Assembly: GCA_001801405.1 (NCBI GenBank)
Contig: MGXQ01000050.1
Coordinates: 1-20,856 of the forward strand
Length of the DNA: 20,856 nt
From: Gammaproteobacteria bacterium RIFCSPHIGHO2_02_FULL_42_13
GTDB lineage: Bacteria > Pseudomonadota > Gammaproteobacteria > UBA12402
Reading direction: 5' to 3'
A model generated the notes under the pieces. The model searched no databases. It worked only from the letters and a program-made list of their open reading frames with translations, and was not told where the DNA came from. The translations under genes and the position numbers were made by a program. Below are positions 7,094 through 15,764 of this stretch, piece after piece; positions within the stretch are counted from its first letter, which is position 1, and the number at the start of each line of letters is the position of its first letter.

Positions 7094-9184
7094 TTATTCT
7101 TTGCCTTCGAACTCTTTCATGCTGAGTCTCACACGACCCTGACGATCGAGTTCAACCACTTTGACCTTGATGACTTGCCCTTCTTTTAGATAATCATGAA
7201 TGTTTTCGATACGTTTTTGCGAAATTTGCGAAATATGCAAAAAGCCATCTTTGCTCGGCGTTAATTGCACGACTGCACCAAAATCCATCATTTTCATCAC
7301 TTTAGCATTGTCATAAACCGTGCCAACTTCAATATCAGTCGTAATGTCCGCAATGCGATCCCAAGCCGCTTGACCCGCCGCTTGATCGACAGCAGCAATA
7401 CTGACGATACCTTCGTCATTGATGTCAATCGTCGCACCGGTTTCTTCAGTAATCGATCGAATCATTGCGCCACCTTTGCCAATCACGGTACGAATTTTAT
7501 CCGGGTGAATTTTCATTGTGCGAATACGCGGCGCGAAATCTGAAATCTCTTTTTTCGGCGCATCTAAAACCGCATTCATACAACCCAAGATATGCAATCG
7601 CCCTTCTTGTGCTTGTTCCAATGCTTTGGCCATAATAAATTTCGTGATGCTATCGATTTTAAGATCCATTTGCAGTGCGGTCACTCCTTCCGATGTACCC
7701 GCCACTTTGAAATCCATATCCCCCAAGTGATCTTCATCACCCAAAATGTCCGTTAAAATCGCAAATTTGTTGTCTTCTTTAATCAAGCCCATAGCGACAC
7801 CCGCTACCGGTGCTTTGATGGGCACGCCAGCATCCATGAGCGATAAACTGCCACCACAAACGGAGGCCATTGAGCTCGAACCATTGGATTCGGTAATTTC
7901 AGAAACGACACGAATCACATATGGAAATTCTTCTTCCGTTGGCAACACCGCTTCAAGTGCGCGACGTGCTAATCGACCATGACCAAATTCTCGACGTTTT
8001 GGACTGCCCACGCGACCGATCTCACCCACACAGTATGGCGGAAAATTATATTGCAGCATGAAACGATCTTTATACTCACCTAACAACGCATCAATCACTT
8101 GTGCGCTACGATCACTACCCAATGTGGCCACCACAATCGCTTGCGTTTCGCCACGCGTAAATAACACCGAACCATGGGTGCGCGGCAAAATGCCCGGTTG
8201 AATCGTAATCGGTCGAACTGTCCGTGTATCACGTCCATCAATTCGCGGAAATCCATCTAAAATACGTTGACGTACCAATGACTTACCGAGACTTTCAAAG
8301 ATTTCTTCTATGTCTGCTAAGCTCGATTTATCTGATTCATTACTTGCAAATTGTTCGATAACCCGTTGTTTTAATTTACCGAGCATCGTGCCACGCTTCA
8401 TCTTATCTGATGTCTGATACGCGGCCAATAAATCACTTCCAATTAAACTGTTAATCTTTTGTTTTAATTCATTATTTGATGCAGGAGTTCGCCATATCCA
8501 TTTAGGCTTGCCTGCTTCATCCGCTAATTCTTTAATCGCTTGAATGACCACTTGCATTTGCTCATGACCATACCAGACCGCCTCTAGCATGACTTGTTCT
8601 GGCAAAATATTGGCTTCGGATTCAACCATCAAGACGCCCTTTTCTGTACCAGCAACGACTAAATTAAGATCAGATTTTTTCAGCTGCGATGTGGTGGGAT
8701 TTAAGATATATTTTCCATCGACGTAACCCACTCGCGCAGCACCCATCGGACCGTTAAATGGCATGCCTGAAAGTGATAATGCAGCAGAGGCGCCAATCAT
8801 CGAGACAATATCAGGATCCACTTCAGGATTGACCGACATAACGGTGGCAATAATTTGTACTTCGTTTTTAAATCCATCTGCAAAAAGTGGACGAATCGGA
8901 CGATCAATTAAACGAGCTGTTAAGATTTCTTTTTCGCTTGGACGGCCTTCTCGTCTAAAAAAGCCTCCTGGAATTTTACCAGCCGCATAAGTCTTCTCTT
9001 GATATTCAACGGTTAACGGGAAAAAATCCATAACAGATTTAACATCCTGCTGACCCACAACGGTCACTAATACTGAGGTTCCATCCATATCGATCATCAC
9101 CGCGCCTGTTGCTTGACGTGCGATAATCCCTGTTTCTATCGAAAGCGTATGAGCACCATACGAAAGCGTTTTTTTAGTAGCCAC
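7094..9184 (-). CDS. pnp: Polyribonucleotide nucleotidyltransferase (PNPase)
   Basis: This 696-residue protein is the 3'-5' phosphorolytic exoribonuclease of mRNA decay and the degradosome. It has two RNase PH domains (about 1-140 and 310-540) joined by a helical domain, then a KH domain (around [15 protein letters not shown]) and a C-terminal S1 domain ([19 protein letters not shown] to RLSMKEFE). The catalytic aspartates are in [14 protein letters not shown] and LQMDLKID. The start codon is GTG (9184-9182) with AAGGAATT upstream. It follows rpsO by 21 bases and should be co-transcribed. That short gap leaves no room for the long RNase III hairpin that controls E. coli pnp, so any autoregulation must work differently. 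Confidence 0.97.
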   Translation of the reverse strand: MATKKTLSYGAHTLSIETGIIARQATGAVMIDMDGTSVLVTVVGQQDVKSVMDFFPLTVEYQEKTYAAGKIPGGFFRREGRPSEKEILTARLIDRPIRPLFADGFKNEVQIIATVMSVNPEVDPDIVSMIGASAALSLSGMPFNGPMGAARVGYVDGKYILNPTTSQLKKSDLNLVVAGTEKGVLMVESEANILPEQVMLEAVWYGHEQMQVVIQAIKELADEAGKPKWIWRTPASNNELKQKINSLIGSDLLAAYQTSDKMKRGTMLGKLKQRVIEQFASNESDKSSLADIEEIFESLGKSLVRQRILDGFPRIDGRDTRTVRPITIQPGILPRTHGSVLFTRGETQAIVVATLGSDRSAQVIDALLGEYKDRFMLQYNFPPYCVGEIGRVGSPKRREFGHGRLARRALEAVLPTEEEFPYVIRVVSEITESNGSSSMASVCGGSLSLMDAGVPIKAPVAGVAMGLIKEDNKFAILTDILGDEDHLGDMDFKVAGTSEGVTALQMDLKIDSITKFIMAKALEQAQEGRLHILGCMNAVLDAPKKEISDFAPRIRTMKIHPDKIRTVIGKGGAMIRSITEETGATIDINDEGIVSIAAVDQAAGQAAWDRIADITTDIEVGTVYDNAKVMKMMDFGAVVQLTPSKDGFLHISQISQKRIENIHDYLKEGQVIKVKVVELDRQGRVRLSMKEFEGKE

Positions 9185-9205
9185 TTTAGAATTCCTTAAA
9201 ATTTT

Positions 9206-9484
9206 TTAATTACTGTCACGAAGATTTAAACGTTCAATCAGGGTAGTGTATCGATTAGCATCGGTGTTTTTTAAGTACCCTAACAATTTACGACGTCGAT
9301 TTACTTTACGCATTAAACCCGTACGGGAATGGTGATCTTTTACATGCGTATTGAAATGTGCTTCCGTCAACTTATTGATGTCTTTGGTTAACAAAGCAAC
9401 CTGCACTTCCACCGAGCCTGTATCCTTCTCGTTGGTGTGATATTCGCCCATAATCTCTTTTTTTGATTCTGTCGACAACGACAT
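9206..9484 (-). CDS. rpsO: 30S ribosomal protein S15 (uS15)
   Basis: This 92-residue protein matches uS15 along its length: [24 protein letters not shown], then [22 protein letters not shown] helix, [21 protein letters not shown] and a C-terminal helix ending LNLRDSN. It binds 16S rRNA at the h20-h22 three-way junction and nucleates the platform of the 30S subunit. The family is usually 89 residues. GAGG lies about 7 bases before the ATG. Its own strong promoter lies about 40 bases upstream, so rpsO-pnp forms a transcription unit apart from truB. S15 represses its own mRNA in E. coli; the roughly 29-base leader here is short for the pseudoknot and I cannot confirm one. Confidence 0.97.
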   Translation of the reverse strand: MSLSTESKKEIMGEYHTNEKDTGSVEVQVALLTKDINKLTEAHFNTHVKDHHSRTGLMRKVNRRRKLLGYLKNTDANRYTTLIERLNLRDSN

Positions 9485-9519
9485 ATTTTTACCTCTATTT
9501 TGACTTGATAAACATCGGC

Positions 9520-9548
9520 ATTCTACCGATTAAACCCCTCTGGCTCAA
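9520..9548 (-). promoter_or_regulatory. Promoter of rpsO-pnp
   Basis: On the minus strand TTGAGC (9548-9543), a 17-base spacer and TAGAAT (9525-9520) form a good sigma-70 promoter (4 and 5 of 6). The predicted start is about 29 bases before the rpsO ATG. Position matches the rpsO promoter known in E. coli. Confidence 0.65.
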
Positions 9549-9605
9549 GGAATTTTTGGGGAAATCATGTATTTGTCATGGATATTTACCATGCCAGACA
9601 GTAAC

Positions 9606-9683
9606 GTAGCCTGGGTGGAACGAGCAAAGCGAGTGAAACCCAGGGCTTTCATCCTGGGTTTCGCTTCGCTTCACCCAGGCTAC
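9606..9683. repeat. REPIN-like inverted pair of GTAG palindromes, copy 1
   Basis: GTAG at 9606 is followed by CCTGGGT (9610-9616) pairing with ACCCAGG (9638-9644). After a spacer comes an inverted second unit, CCTGGGT (9653-9659) with ACCCAGG (9673-9679), ending in CTAC (9680-9683). The two units can also pair with each other over most of their length. A copy of identical length lies at 20566-20643 with only a few differences. Two head-to-head REPs of this form match the REPIN/BIME definition. It lies between the truB stop and the rpsO promoter and may stabilise the truB mRNA end. Confidence 0.8.
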
Positions 9684-9717
9684 GCTTGCTGTCTTTCTCG
9701 CGATTGGAACATGCTTC

Positions 9718-9748
9718 CCCGCATTCCGCTTCGCTCCATGCGGGCTAC
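9718..9748 (-). repeat. Single REP-like palindrome with GTAG foot, second copy
   Basis: CCCGCAT (9718-9724) pairs with ATGCGGG (9738-9744) and is followed by CTAC (9745-9748), then GCTTGCT. It is nearly identical to 30-60. It sits 16 bases after the truB stop codon, so it would form a hairpin at the end of the truB message. Confidence 0.7.
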
Positions 9749-9764
9749 GCTTGCTATAATACCT

Positions 9765-10664
9765 TTACTGTGCGATCAAACGATTAATCAATAGTTTACC
9801 GCCTACTTCAATTTCACCAATCCCCAAAAATCGGTTTTGGTTTGCATCGACTAAACGCACAACACCCGGCAATTGATCTCTTAAAAATAGGGGTCGCCCA
9901 CGCTGTAATGATTCAGTTTGCAATCGCGATAACGATACAACGGGTATGTTTTGCAACATTGAATCAATCGGCAATATGTTTTTATCCAACAACGATAAAT
10001 CTTCTTGTTCGGCCAATTTTTCAATCGCCGACAACTCAATCATTTGTTCTTCACGATACGGCCCTGCTTTTAAGCGTCGCAAAAATGTCACATGCGCACC
10101 GCAACCTAATTTTTTACCCATATCTTCAACCAACGTGCGAATATAGGTGCCTTTGCTGCAATGCACTTCTAATATTAAATTATCCTCTTTCCATTCGACC
10201 AATTTTAATTGATAAATTTTAACTGTTCGAGATTTGCGTTCGATTTCAATACCTTGACGTGCTAGTTTATATAGCGGCTGACCTTTATGTTTTAACGCAG
10301 AAAACATCGAAGGAATCTGGTCGATTTCGCCATCAAATTGTTTTAAAACAGCATGGATCGCCTCTAACGTAATCTCTTTTGTCGAATGTGTTTCAACGAT
10401 TTCACCTTCCAGATCGCCCGTCGTCGTCGATGCGCCCAACTTGCTGACCACATAATAATATTTATCTGCGTCTAATAAAAATTGCGAAAATTTTGTCGCC
10501 TCGCCAAAACAAATCGGTAATAACCCCGTCGCTAAAAGATCTAAACTACCCGTATGCCCCGCTTTTTTAGCCGAAAACAACCATTTCACTTTTTGCAGCG
10601 CCTGATTAGAAGACATGTTGGTGGGCTTATCTAAGAGTAAGACGCCATTTAGTTTTCGCTGCAT
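9765..10664 (-). CDS. truB: tRNA pseudouridine(55) synthase TruB
   Basis: This 299-residue enzyme makes pseudouridine 55 in the T-loop of tRNAs. It opens with LNGVLLLDKPTNMSSN; the catalytic Asp42 is in AGHTGSLDLLATGLLPICFGEATK. The tract KYYYVVSKLGASTTTGDLEGE, the RxG-like IPSMFSALKHKGQPLYKLAR and GTYIRTLVEDMG follow, and a PUA-like C-terminal region ends the protein. One departure: the residue after the catalytic Asp is Leu, where the family nearly always has Pro. It lies 14 bases after rbfA, with only a weak purine site before the ATG. Length is normal (about 300-314). Confidence 0.95.
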   Translation of the reverse strand: MQRKLNGVLLLDKPTNMSSNQALQKVKWLFSAKKAGHTGSLDLLATGLLPICFGEATKFSQFLLDADKYYYVVSKLGASTTTGDLEGEIVETHSTKEITLEAIHAVLKQFDGEIDQIPSMFSALKHKGQPLYKLARQGIEIERKSRTVKIYQLKLVEWKEDNLILEVHCSKGTYIRTLVEDMGKKLGCGAHVTFLRRLKAGPYREEQMIELSAIEKLAEQEDLSLLDKNILPIDSMLQNIPVVSLSRLQTESLQRGRPLFLRDQLPGVVRLVDANQNRFLGIGEIEVGGKLLINRLIAQ

Positions 10665-10678
10665 AATGCATTAAGTCT

Positions 10679-11008
10679 TTATTTATTTAATAATTTCGAA
10701 ATCTTCGTGCCGTGTGCGACACCTTCGTCGTAATAAAAGTGTAATGCCGGTATTTTGCGTAATTCAATACAGTCAGCCAAATGATGACGCAAAAACTTTG
10801 CTGCACCATTTAATATTTTTAATGTTTCTGGATTATTGGTTTCATCGCGCGTGGCGACATACACTTTGGCATAAGATAGATCGCGCGTCACGTCAACTCC
10901 AGTGACCGTAATAAACAATAAACGAGGATCCGACAATTCTTTCTGAATGATACGAGCCAGTTCGGATTGAATCAACGATTCAACACGATGCATGCGATTT
11001 TCACTCAT
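10679..11008 (-). CDS. rbfA: 30S ribosome-binding factor RbfA
   Basis: This 109-residue protein has a single KH-type fold. The N-terminus HRVESLIQSELARIIQKELSDPR is diagnostic, followed by ITVTGVDVTRDLSYAKVYVA and the C-terminal KIPALHFYYDEG. RbfA binds the 30S neck near 16S helix 1 during late maturation and cold adaptation. Its ATG shares one base with the infB stop (TAATG), so translation is probably coupled. Length is slightly below E. coli RbfA (133), consistent with a shorter C-terminal tail. Confidence 0.95.
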   Translation of the reverse strand: MSENRMHRVESLIQSELARIIQKELSDPRLLFITVTGVDVTRDLSYAKVYVATRDETNNPETLKILNGAAKFLRHHLADCIELRKIPALHFYYDEGVAHGTKISKLLNK

Positions 11009-13521
11009 TAGAGGGTACGCTCCACTTGCACACGCTCAAACACTTCAATTTGATCGCCGACTTTAATATCATTATAATTTTTTACGCCGATACCGCATTC
11101 TATGCCTTTTCGAACTTCTGAAGCGTCTTCTTTAAAGCGGCGTAAGGAATCCAATTCCCCTTCAAAAATCACCACATTATCGCGCAACACACGAATGGGT
11201 CGATTGCGTTTGATGACGCCTTCCGTCACCATGCATCCGCTCACTGCGCCAAACTTTGGCGAACGAAACACTTGTCGCACTTGCGCCAAACCAATGATAT
11301 CTTCTCTAAACCGCGGCGCCAACATGCCAGTCAACGCTTGTTTGATTTGGTCAATCACCTCATAAATAATACTGTGATAACGCACATCGACACCCGTTGT
11401 TTCAATTAAATGTTTTGCCGAATGATCAGCGCGCACATTAAAACCAATCATAATGGCACGTGATGCAATCGCCAAATGTACATCGGACTCCGTAATACCA
11501 CCCGTACCACTCGAAATAATTTTAACTTGCACCTCGTCATTGGATAATTTCAACAACGATTCTTTTAACGCTTCGACTGAGCCTTGCACGCCTGCTTTTA
11601 AAATAACATTTAATACTTTTGGTTCATCTTGGCCAAAATGGTCAAAGAGATTTTCTAAAGTAACATTGCGAACATCCGCAAATTTGCTTTGTCTAAATTT
11701 AGTTTGGCGGAACAATGCCACTTCTCGCGCACGCTTTTCATCGCGCGCCACCACCACATCATCACCCGCATTTGGCGTATCAGATAATCCAAGTACTTCA
11801 ACGGGAATCGACGGCCCTGCCTCTTCAATGCGACGGCCGTTTTCATTTAATATCGCGCGCACACGCCCATAAGTCATGCCCACTAATATCATATCTCCCT
11901 GACGCAACGTGCCTTGCTGCACCAAAATCGATGCAATGGGACCGCGATTTTTATCCAAACGTGACTCCACTACAAATCCTTTCGCCGGCGCATCTTTGAC
12001 GGCCGTTAACTCTAAAACTTCAGCTTGTAACAACACTGCATCTAATAATGCATCAATACCATCGCCTTTTTTCGCCGAAATATTTACAAATAGGGTATCG
12101 CCACCCCATTCCTCAGGAAGAACGTTGTGTTTGCTTAATTCCGTTTTCACTTTTTCAGGATCTGCGGTCGGTTTATCAATTTTGTTGACAGCCACAATCA
12201 TCGGCACACCCGCTGCTCTTGCATGCTCGATCGCTTCAACCGTTTGCGGCATAACACCGTCATCAGCGGCCACAATTAAAATAACAATATCTGTTACTTT
12301 TGCGCCACGTGCGCGCATCGCAGTAAACGCTTCATGTCCCGGCGTATCTAAAAATGTAATCATCCCTTTTGGAGTTTCGACATGATATGCACCAATATGC
12401 TGCGTAATGCCACCCGCTTCGCCATCGGCTACTTTCGTCCGACGAATATAATCCAATAAAGATGTTTTCCCATGATCCACATGACCCATAATCGTCACAA
12501 CGGGCGGGCGCGGAACGGCTTTTGCATCTGTTTTTAAATCATCCCAAACCGCATCTTCGATAGCATTTTCGTTGATTAACTTAACTTTATGTCCCATTTC
12601 TTCAACAACAATGACAGCCGTCTCACGATCAATGACTTGATTGATCGTTGCCATCACGTCTAATTCCATCAACTTTTTGATAATTTCAACCGCTTTAACA
12701 GACATGCGTTGCGCTAATTCAGCAACCGTGATCACTTCGGGAATAGCGACATCATGAATGACAGGCTCCGTGGGTCTTTCAAATTCTTGACGTCTTATTT
12801 TGCCTTTAAAGGGCGTTGTCTTTTTGCGCGGCCTTACAATAACTGGCTCATCGAGCATATCCAGCGCATCGAGCTCGTCGTCATCATCATTCAAGTTAAT
12901 TGTACGTATATCAATCTTCTTTTGTGAGCGCTTTTTTTCTTGCTCTCGCGCTCTCGCTTTTTTCTTGGCTTTGCGTTGATCTTCATCCTCAAATGGAACG
13001 GTGGCTTTTGATGGCTTATCTTTTATCTTAATCTCTGACGGCGCGGCACTCGGTTTTACTTCATGGACTTTTGTTTTCTTGTCGGCAGGTAATTCTGGTT
13101 GCTGCGTACGATCTTCGACTTGACGTTTCGCCAGATCAGCCTCTAATCGCACCTTCTCTTCTTGCCGAGTTTCTTTCTCTTTGTCCAACATAAAGCGTTG
13201 TTTGTAATAGGTGTGTTTTTTACGCACTTCCACATTCACGATTTTATTGCTTTTGTTTTGAACGCCAGTAATTTTTAATTTGCTAATACTTTTACGCTTT
13301 AGGGTCAACTTGCGTTTAGGTTCTTCTGCGGATGTCTCATCCGGTATTTTTTCGTTTTTTTGCGCTTGCAAAAACTCAGTGATTTTTTTGCGCTGTCCAT
13401 CAGATATTTCATGATCAGCCGAGTTAATGCGCATATTAGCCAACTTAAATGCTTTCAACAAATCATCGACAGAAAGCTTTAGCTCCTTTGCCAATTGTTT
13501 CACTTCAATTTTTTCTGTCAT
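11008..13521 (-). CDS. infB: Translation initiation factor IF-2
   Basis: This is an 837-residue GTPase that brings fMet-tRNA to the ribosome and joins subunits. An IF2_N domain lies at about 1-50 ([19 protein letters not shown]). Then comes a long charged linker rich in Lys and Glu (about 60-240) and a second IF2_N-like domain ([22 protein letters not shown]). In the G domain, GHVDHGKT is at residues 346-353, followed by DTPGHEAF and NKID. Domains II to IV end the protein, with the fMet-tRNA-binding C2 domain last. E. coli IF2 is 890 residues. GGAGT precedes the ATG. It is 40 bases after nusA and next to the tRNA-fMet locus whose product it carries. Confidence 0.97.
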   Translation of the reverse strand: MTEKIEVKQLAKELKLSVDDLLKAFKLANMRINSADHEISDGQRKKITEFLQAQKNEKIPDETSAEEPKRKLTLKRKSISKLKITGVQNKSNKIVNVEVRKKHTYYKQRFMLDKEKETRQEEKVRLEADLAKRQVEDRTQQPELPADKKTKVHEVKPSAAPSEIKIKDKPSKATVPFEDEDQRKAKKKARAREQEKKRSQKKIDIRTINLNDDDDELDALDMLDEPVIVRPRKKTTPFKGKIRRQEFERPTEPVIHDVAIPEVITVAELAQRMSVKAVEIIKKLMELDVMATINQVIDRETAVIVVEEMGHKVKLINENAIEDAVWDDLKTDAKAVPRPPVVTIMGHVDHGKTSLLDYIRRTKVADGEAGGITQHIGAYHVETPKGMITFLDTPGHEAFTAMRARGAKVTDIVILIVAADDGVMPQTVEAIEHARAAGVPMIVAVNKIDKPTADPEKVKTELSKHNVLPEEWGGDTLFVNISAKKGDGIDALLDAVLLQAEVLELTAVKDAPAKGFVVESRLDKNRGPIASILVQQGTLRQGDMILVGMTYGRVRAILNENGRRIEEAGPSIPVEVLGLSDTPNAGDDVVVARDEKRAREVALFRQTKFRQSKFADVRNVTLENLFDHFGQDEPKVLNVILKAGVQGSVEALKESLLKLSNDEVQVKIISSGTGGITESDVHLAIASRAIMIGFNVRADHSAKHLIETTGVDVRYHSIIYEVIDQIKQALTGMLAPRFREDIIGLAQVRQVFRSPKFGAVSGCMVTEGVIKRNRPIRVLRDNVVIFEGELDSLRRFKEDASEVRKGIECGIGVKNYNDIKVGDQIEVFERVQVERTL

Positions 13522-13561
13522 CTGTTACTCCACAGTACGCAATCCCAGCAATAGGCATCTT

Positions 13562-15031
13562 CTACTCAAACCAAGGTTCACGCGCAGTCATAATTAACTC
13601 TGCCGCACGCTCTTTTGGCATATCTCCTACAATATCAATTAACTCTTCGACTCCCAGATCCGCAAGATTTTCCATGGATTTAATTTTCTTGGCCGCTAAT
13701 TTATTCGCTAACTCGCGATCCATTCCGCGCATTTGCAGCAATGTCTCATCCGGCTGCGGCGCGTCGGCTTCTTGCTTTGCTAATATTTCTTTTGCACGTT
13801 CTTGTAAAGCGGCGACAATTTCTTCATCAAATTCTTCAATATTTGCCAATTCCTCTGCAGGAATATATGCAATCTCTTCTAAACTACCAAATCCTTCGCG
13901 CACAAAAATTGCAGCAATCTCCTCATCAATATCTAACTTATTCATAAACATCTTTTGCGTCTTTTCAGAATCGGCTTGGCCTTTCTTTTCAGCTTCTTCA
14001 ACTGTCATCACATTCAACGTCCAACCGGTTAAAGCACTCGCTAAGCGCACATTCTGTCCGCCGCGACCAATCGCCTGTGATAACTGCTCTGGATCCACCG
14101 CAATATCCATTGTTTTGGTTTCTTCATCCACCACAATCGATGCCACTTCAGCTGGCGCCATCGCATTAATAGTCAACTGAGCAGGATTATCATCCCATAG
14201 AATGATGTCGATACGCTCGCCATTTAATTCGTTTGAAATCACCTGTACTCGCGAACCCCGCATGCCGACACACGCCCCAATCGGGTCAATTCGACCATCA
14301 TTGGTCTTGACTGCCACTTTAGATCTTACACCAGGATCGCGCGATAATGCTTTGATTTCAATTACTTCTTCACCTATTTCTGGAACTTCAATTTTAAACA
14401 ATTCCATTAACATTTCTTTGCATGCGCGACTCACAAACAATTGAGGTCCACGCGCTTCTGGACGAATCTCATATAAATAACCCCGTATACGATCACCTGA
14501 TCGCACTGATTCACTTGGCAACATTTCTTCACGCGGAATAATTGCTTCGGCATTATCGCCTAAATCGAGCACGATCCCATCGTGCGATACATGCTTCACC
14601 ATCCCAGCAATCAATTGATTGAGTTTATCACTGTACGCTTCAATGACTTTGGTTCGTTTGGCTTCTCGCACCTTTTGCACGATAACTTGTTTAGCCGTTT
14701 GAGCGGCGATACGACCAAACTCAACCGACTCCATGGGCTCTTCAACCGTGTCACCTTCTTTTAAGCCTTTTGCTTGACCATCTTCTAAGTTTAAATGCAA
14801 CTCGGGATCAAATTCAATTTCTTCATTGTCAGGATTTACCACCGTCCAGACGCGAAAAGTTGAATACGCACCGGTTTCAGGATCTATTGAAACGCGTACA
14901 TCAATGGGCGTCAAATGACGTCGTTTTGTTGCCATTTCTAAGGCGGCTTCAATGGCCTCCAAAATCACTTCTTTTGAAACATCCATTTCATATGAAACAG
15001 TTTTGGCAACATCTAAAATTTGTTTGTTCAT
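13562..15031 (-). CDS. nusA: Transcription termination/antitermination factor NusA
   Basis: This 489-residue protein binds RNA polymerase and RNA to modulate pausing, termination and antitermination. The N-terminal domain (MNKQILDVAKTVSYEM...) is followed by S1 (VKHVSHDGIVLDLGDNAEAII), KH1 and KH2 (QAIGRGGQNVRLASALTGW). Two C-terminal acidic repeats follow: one from about residue 365 (LDIDEEIAAIFVREGF) and one ending AAELIMTAREPWFE. These C-terminal repeats are typical of gammaproteobacterial NusA, which binds the alpha subunit through them. Its ATG overlaps the rimP stop by 4 bases (ATGA), with AGAGGAT upstream. NusA usually autoregulates this operon at leader terminators, which fits the hairpin found before rimP. 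Confidence 0.97.
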   Translation of the reverse strand: MNKQILDVAKTVSYEMDVSKEVILEAIEAALEMATKRRHLTPIDVRVSIDPETGAYSTFRVWTVVNPDNEEIEFDPELHLNLEDGQAKGLKEGDTVEEPMESVEFGRIAAQTAKQVIVQKVREAKRTKVIEAYSDKLNQLIAGMVKHVSHDGIVLDLGDNAEAIIPREEMLPSESVRSGDRIRGYLYEIRPEARGPQLFVSRACKEMLMELFKIEVPEIGEEVIEIKALSRDPGVRSKVAVKTNDGRIDPIGACVGMRGSRVQVISNELNGERIDIILWDDNPAQLTINAMAPAEVASIVVDEETKTMDIAVDPEQLSQAIGRGGQNVRLASALTGWTLNVMTVEEAEKKGQADSEKTQKMFMNKLDIDEEIAAIFVREGFGSLEEIAYIPAEELANIEEFDEEIVAALQERAKEILAKQEADAPQPDETLLQMRGMDRELANKLAAKKIKSMENLADLGVEELIDIVGDMPKERAAELIMTAREPWFE

Positions 15032-15483
15032 GATTTATCCTCTATCATTAATTTGCCTTTGGCGATCTGCGCAAAAGGCAATTCAAAATTTTCATTCTCT
15101 ACACGCATTAAAACATGTGCTGATGAAACATCAACGATCACACCTTTAAAATTACGTCTCCCCTCAAGCGGCATTGACAATTGTACATTCGCCGTTCGCC
15201 CCATAAATTTTTTATAATCCTCAATCGTAAATAACGGCCGATCCAATCCAGGCGATGATATCTCTAATTGATATGCATCCACCATAAGATTTTCAACATC
15301 AAACAAGGCGCTGAGTTGACGACTGACCACAGCACAATCATCCAATGTCACACCATTCTCCCGATCCACATAAATCCGCAATACAGGCGGACGACTGCTT
15401 TGCAGCTCACAGCCCACCCACTCATAGCCCAGTGCTTTGACCGTCGGTCCTGCTATTTGTCTCACCCGCTCTATCTTGTTCAT
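15028..15483 (-). CDS. rimP: Ribosome maturation factor RimP
   Basis: RimP is a 30S assembly factor that binds free 30S subunits and helps S12 and S19 join. The predicted protein is 151 residues: MNKIERVRQIAGPTVKALGYEWVGCEL, then RVYVDRENGVTLDDCAVVSRQLSA-like and LEISSPGLDRPLF. In-frame ATGs 6 and 18 codons upstream exist, but the upstream codons are the terminator hairpin itself. The start at 15483 has GGAAAAGCG before it and aligns with the usual RimP N-terminus. First protein gene after tRNA-fMet, as in E. coli. Confidence 0.93.
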   Translation of the reverse strand: MNKIERVRQIAGPTVKALGYEWVGCELQSSRPPVLRIYVDRENGVTLDDCAVVSRQLSALFDVENLMVDAYQLEISSPGLDRPLFTIEDYKKFMGRTANVQLSMPLEGRRNFKGVIVDVSSAHVLMRVENENFELPFAQIAKGKLMIEDKS

Positions 15484-15501
15484 CGCTTTTCCAATGGGCA
15501 T

Positions 15502-15525
15502 AAAAAAAGTGGGTTGACCCACTTT
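15502..15525 (-). terminator. Rho-independent terminator/attenuator before rimP
   Basis: On the minus strand AAAGTGGG (15525-15518) and CCCACTTT (15513-15506) form an 8-bp stem with a 4-base loop, running directly into seven Ts (15508-15502). It lies about 19 bases before the rimP ATG and 85 bases after tRNA-fMet. It would separate tRNA from the rimP-nusA-infB message and is a likely control point, since leader terminators between metY and this operon are known in E. coli. Confidence 0.75.
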
Positions 15526-15566
15526 CTCTTCAATCATTGTGCGCCCATCATGATGAGCGGGTCATT

Positions 15567-15590
15567 GCGCTGTTTATAAAAAAACAACGC
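15567..15590 (-). other. Stable hairpin in the tRNA-fMet to rimP leader
   Basis: GCGCTGTTT (15567-15575) pairs with AAACAACGC (15582-15590), giving 9 bp with one G-U pair in the transcript and a U-rich loop on the minus strand. A second short hairpin follows (GCTCAT/ATGGGC, about 15545-15562). There is no T-run after either. They may be processing or protective structures for the tRNA 3' end, or a binding site for a leader regulator; this is inference. Confidence 0.4.
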
Positions 15591-15609
15591 TGCATACCTC
15601 CAAAAACAT

Positions 15610-15686
<77 letters not shown>

Positions 15687-15701
15687 GTATTTCAGAATGG
15701 A

Positions 15702-15730
15702 ACTATAGCGAAAATTTATGCAATACGCAA
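15702..15730 (-). promoter_or_regulatory. Promoter of tRNA-fMet and the nusA operon
   Basis: On the minus strand TTGCGT (15730-15725), 17 bases, then TATAGT (15707-15702). The -10 matches 5 of 6. The predicted start is about 10 bases before the tRNA. A perfect 6-bp palindrome (ATACGC/GCGTAT with a 3-base loop, 15723-15737) overlaps the -35, so it may be an operator or a weak lysS terminator. Confidence 0.55.
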
Positions 15731-15764
15731 GGCGTATAAAAGAAAATGAGGAGCAATATGCCTT

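Noticed and set aside
9598..9760. CRISPR-like array from neighbouring repeats
   Set aside because: The repeats are palindromic pairs and singles of two types, with no regular spacers and no cas genes.
9567..9794. 75-codon plus-strand ORF between rpsO and truB
   Set aside because: It consists mostly of the REP palindromes and runs into truB in antisense.
11453..12385. Plus-strand open frames of 139, 94 and 158 codons
   Set aside because: All are antisense to the GTPase region of infB and show low-complexity Ser/Thr/Ala composition.
13449..14180. Long open frame (243 codons) on the plus strand
   Set aside because: It lies antisense to nusA and infB, is Ser/Ile-rich with no recognisable family, and mirrors the codon pattern of the real genes.
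15484..15537. N-terminal extension of RimP by 18 codons
   Set aside because: These codons are the terminator hairpin and its T-run; the ATG at 15483 fits the family start.
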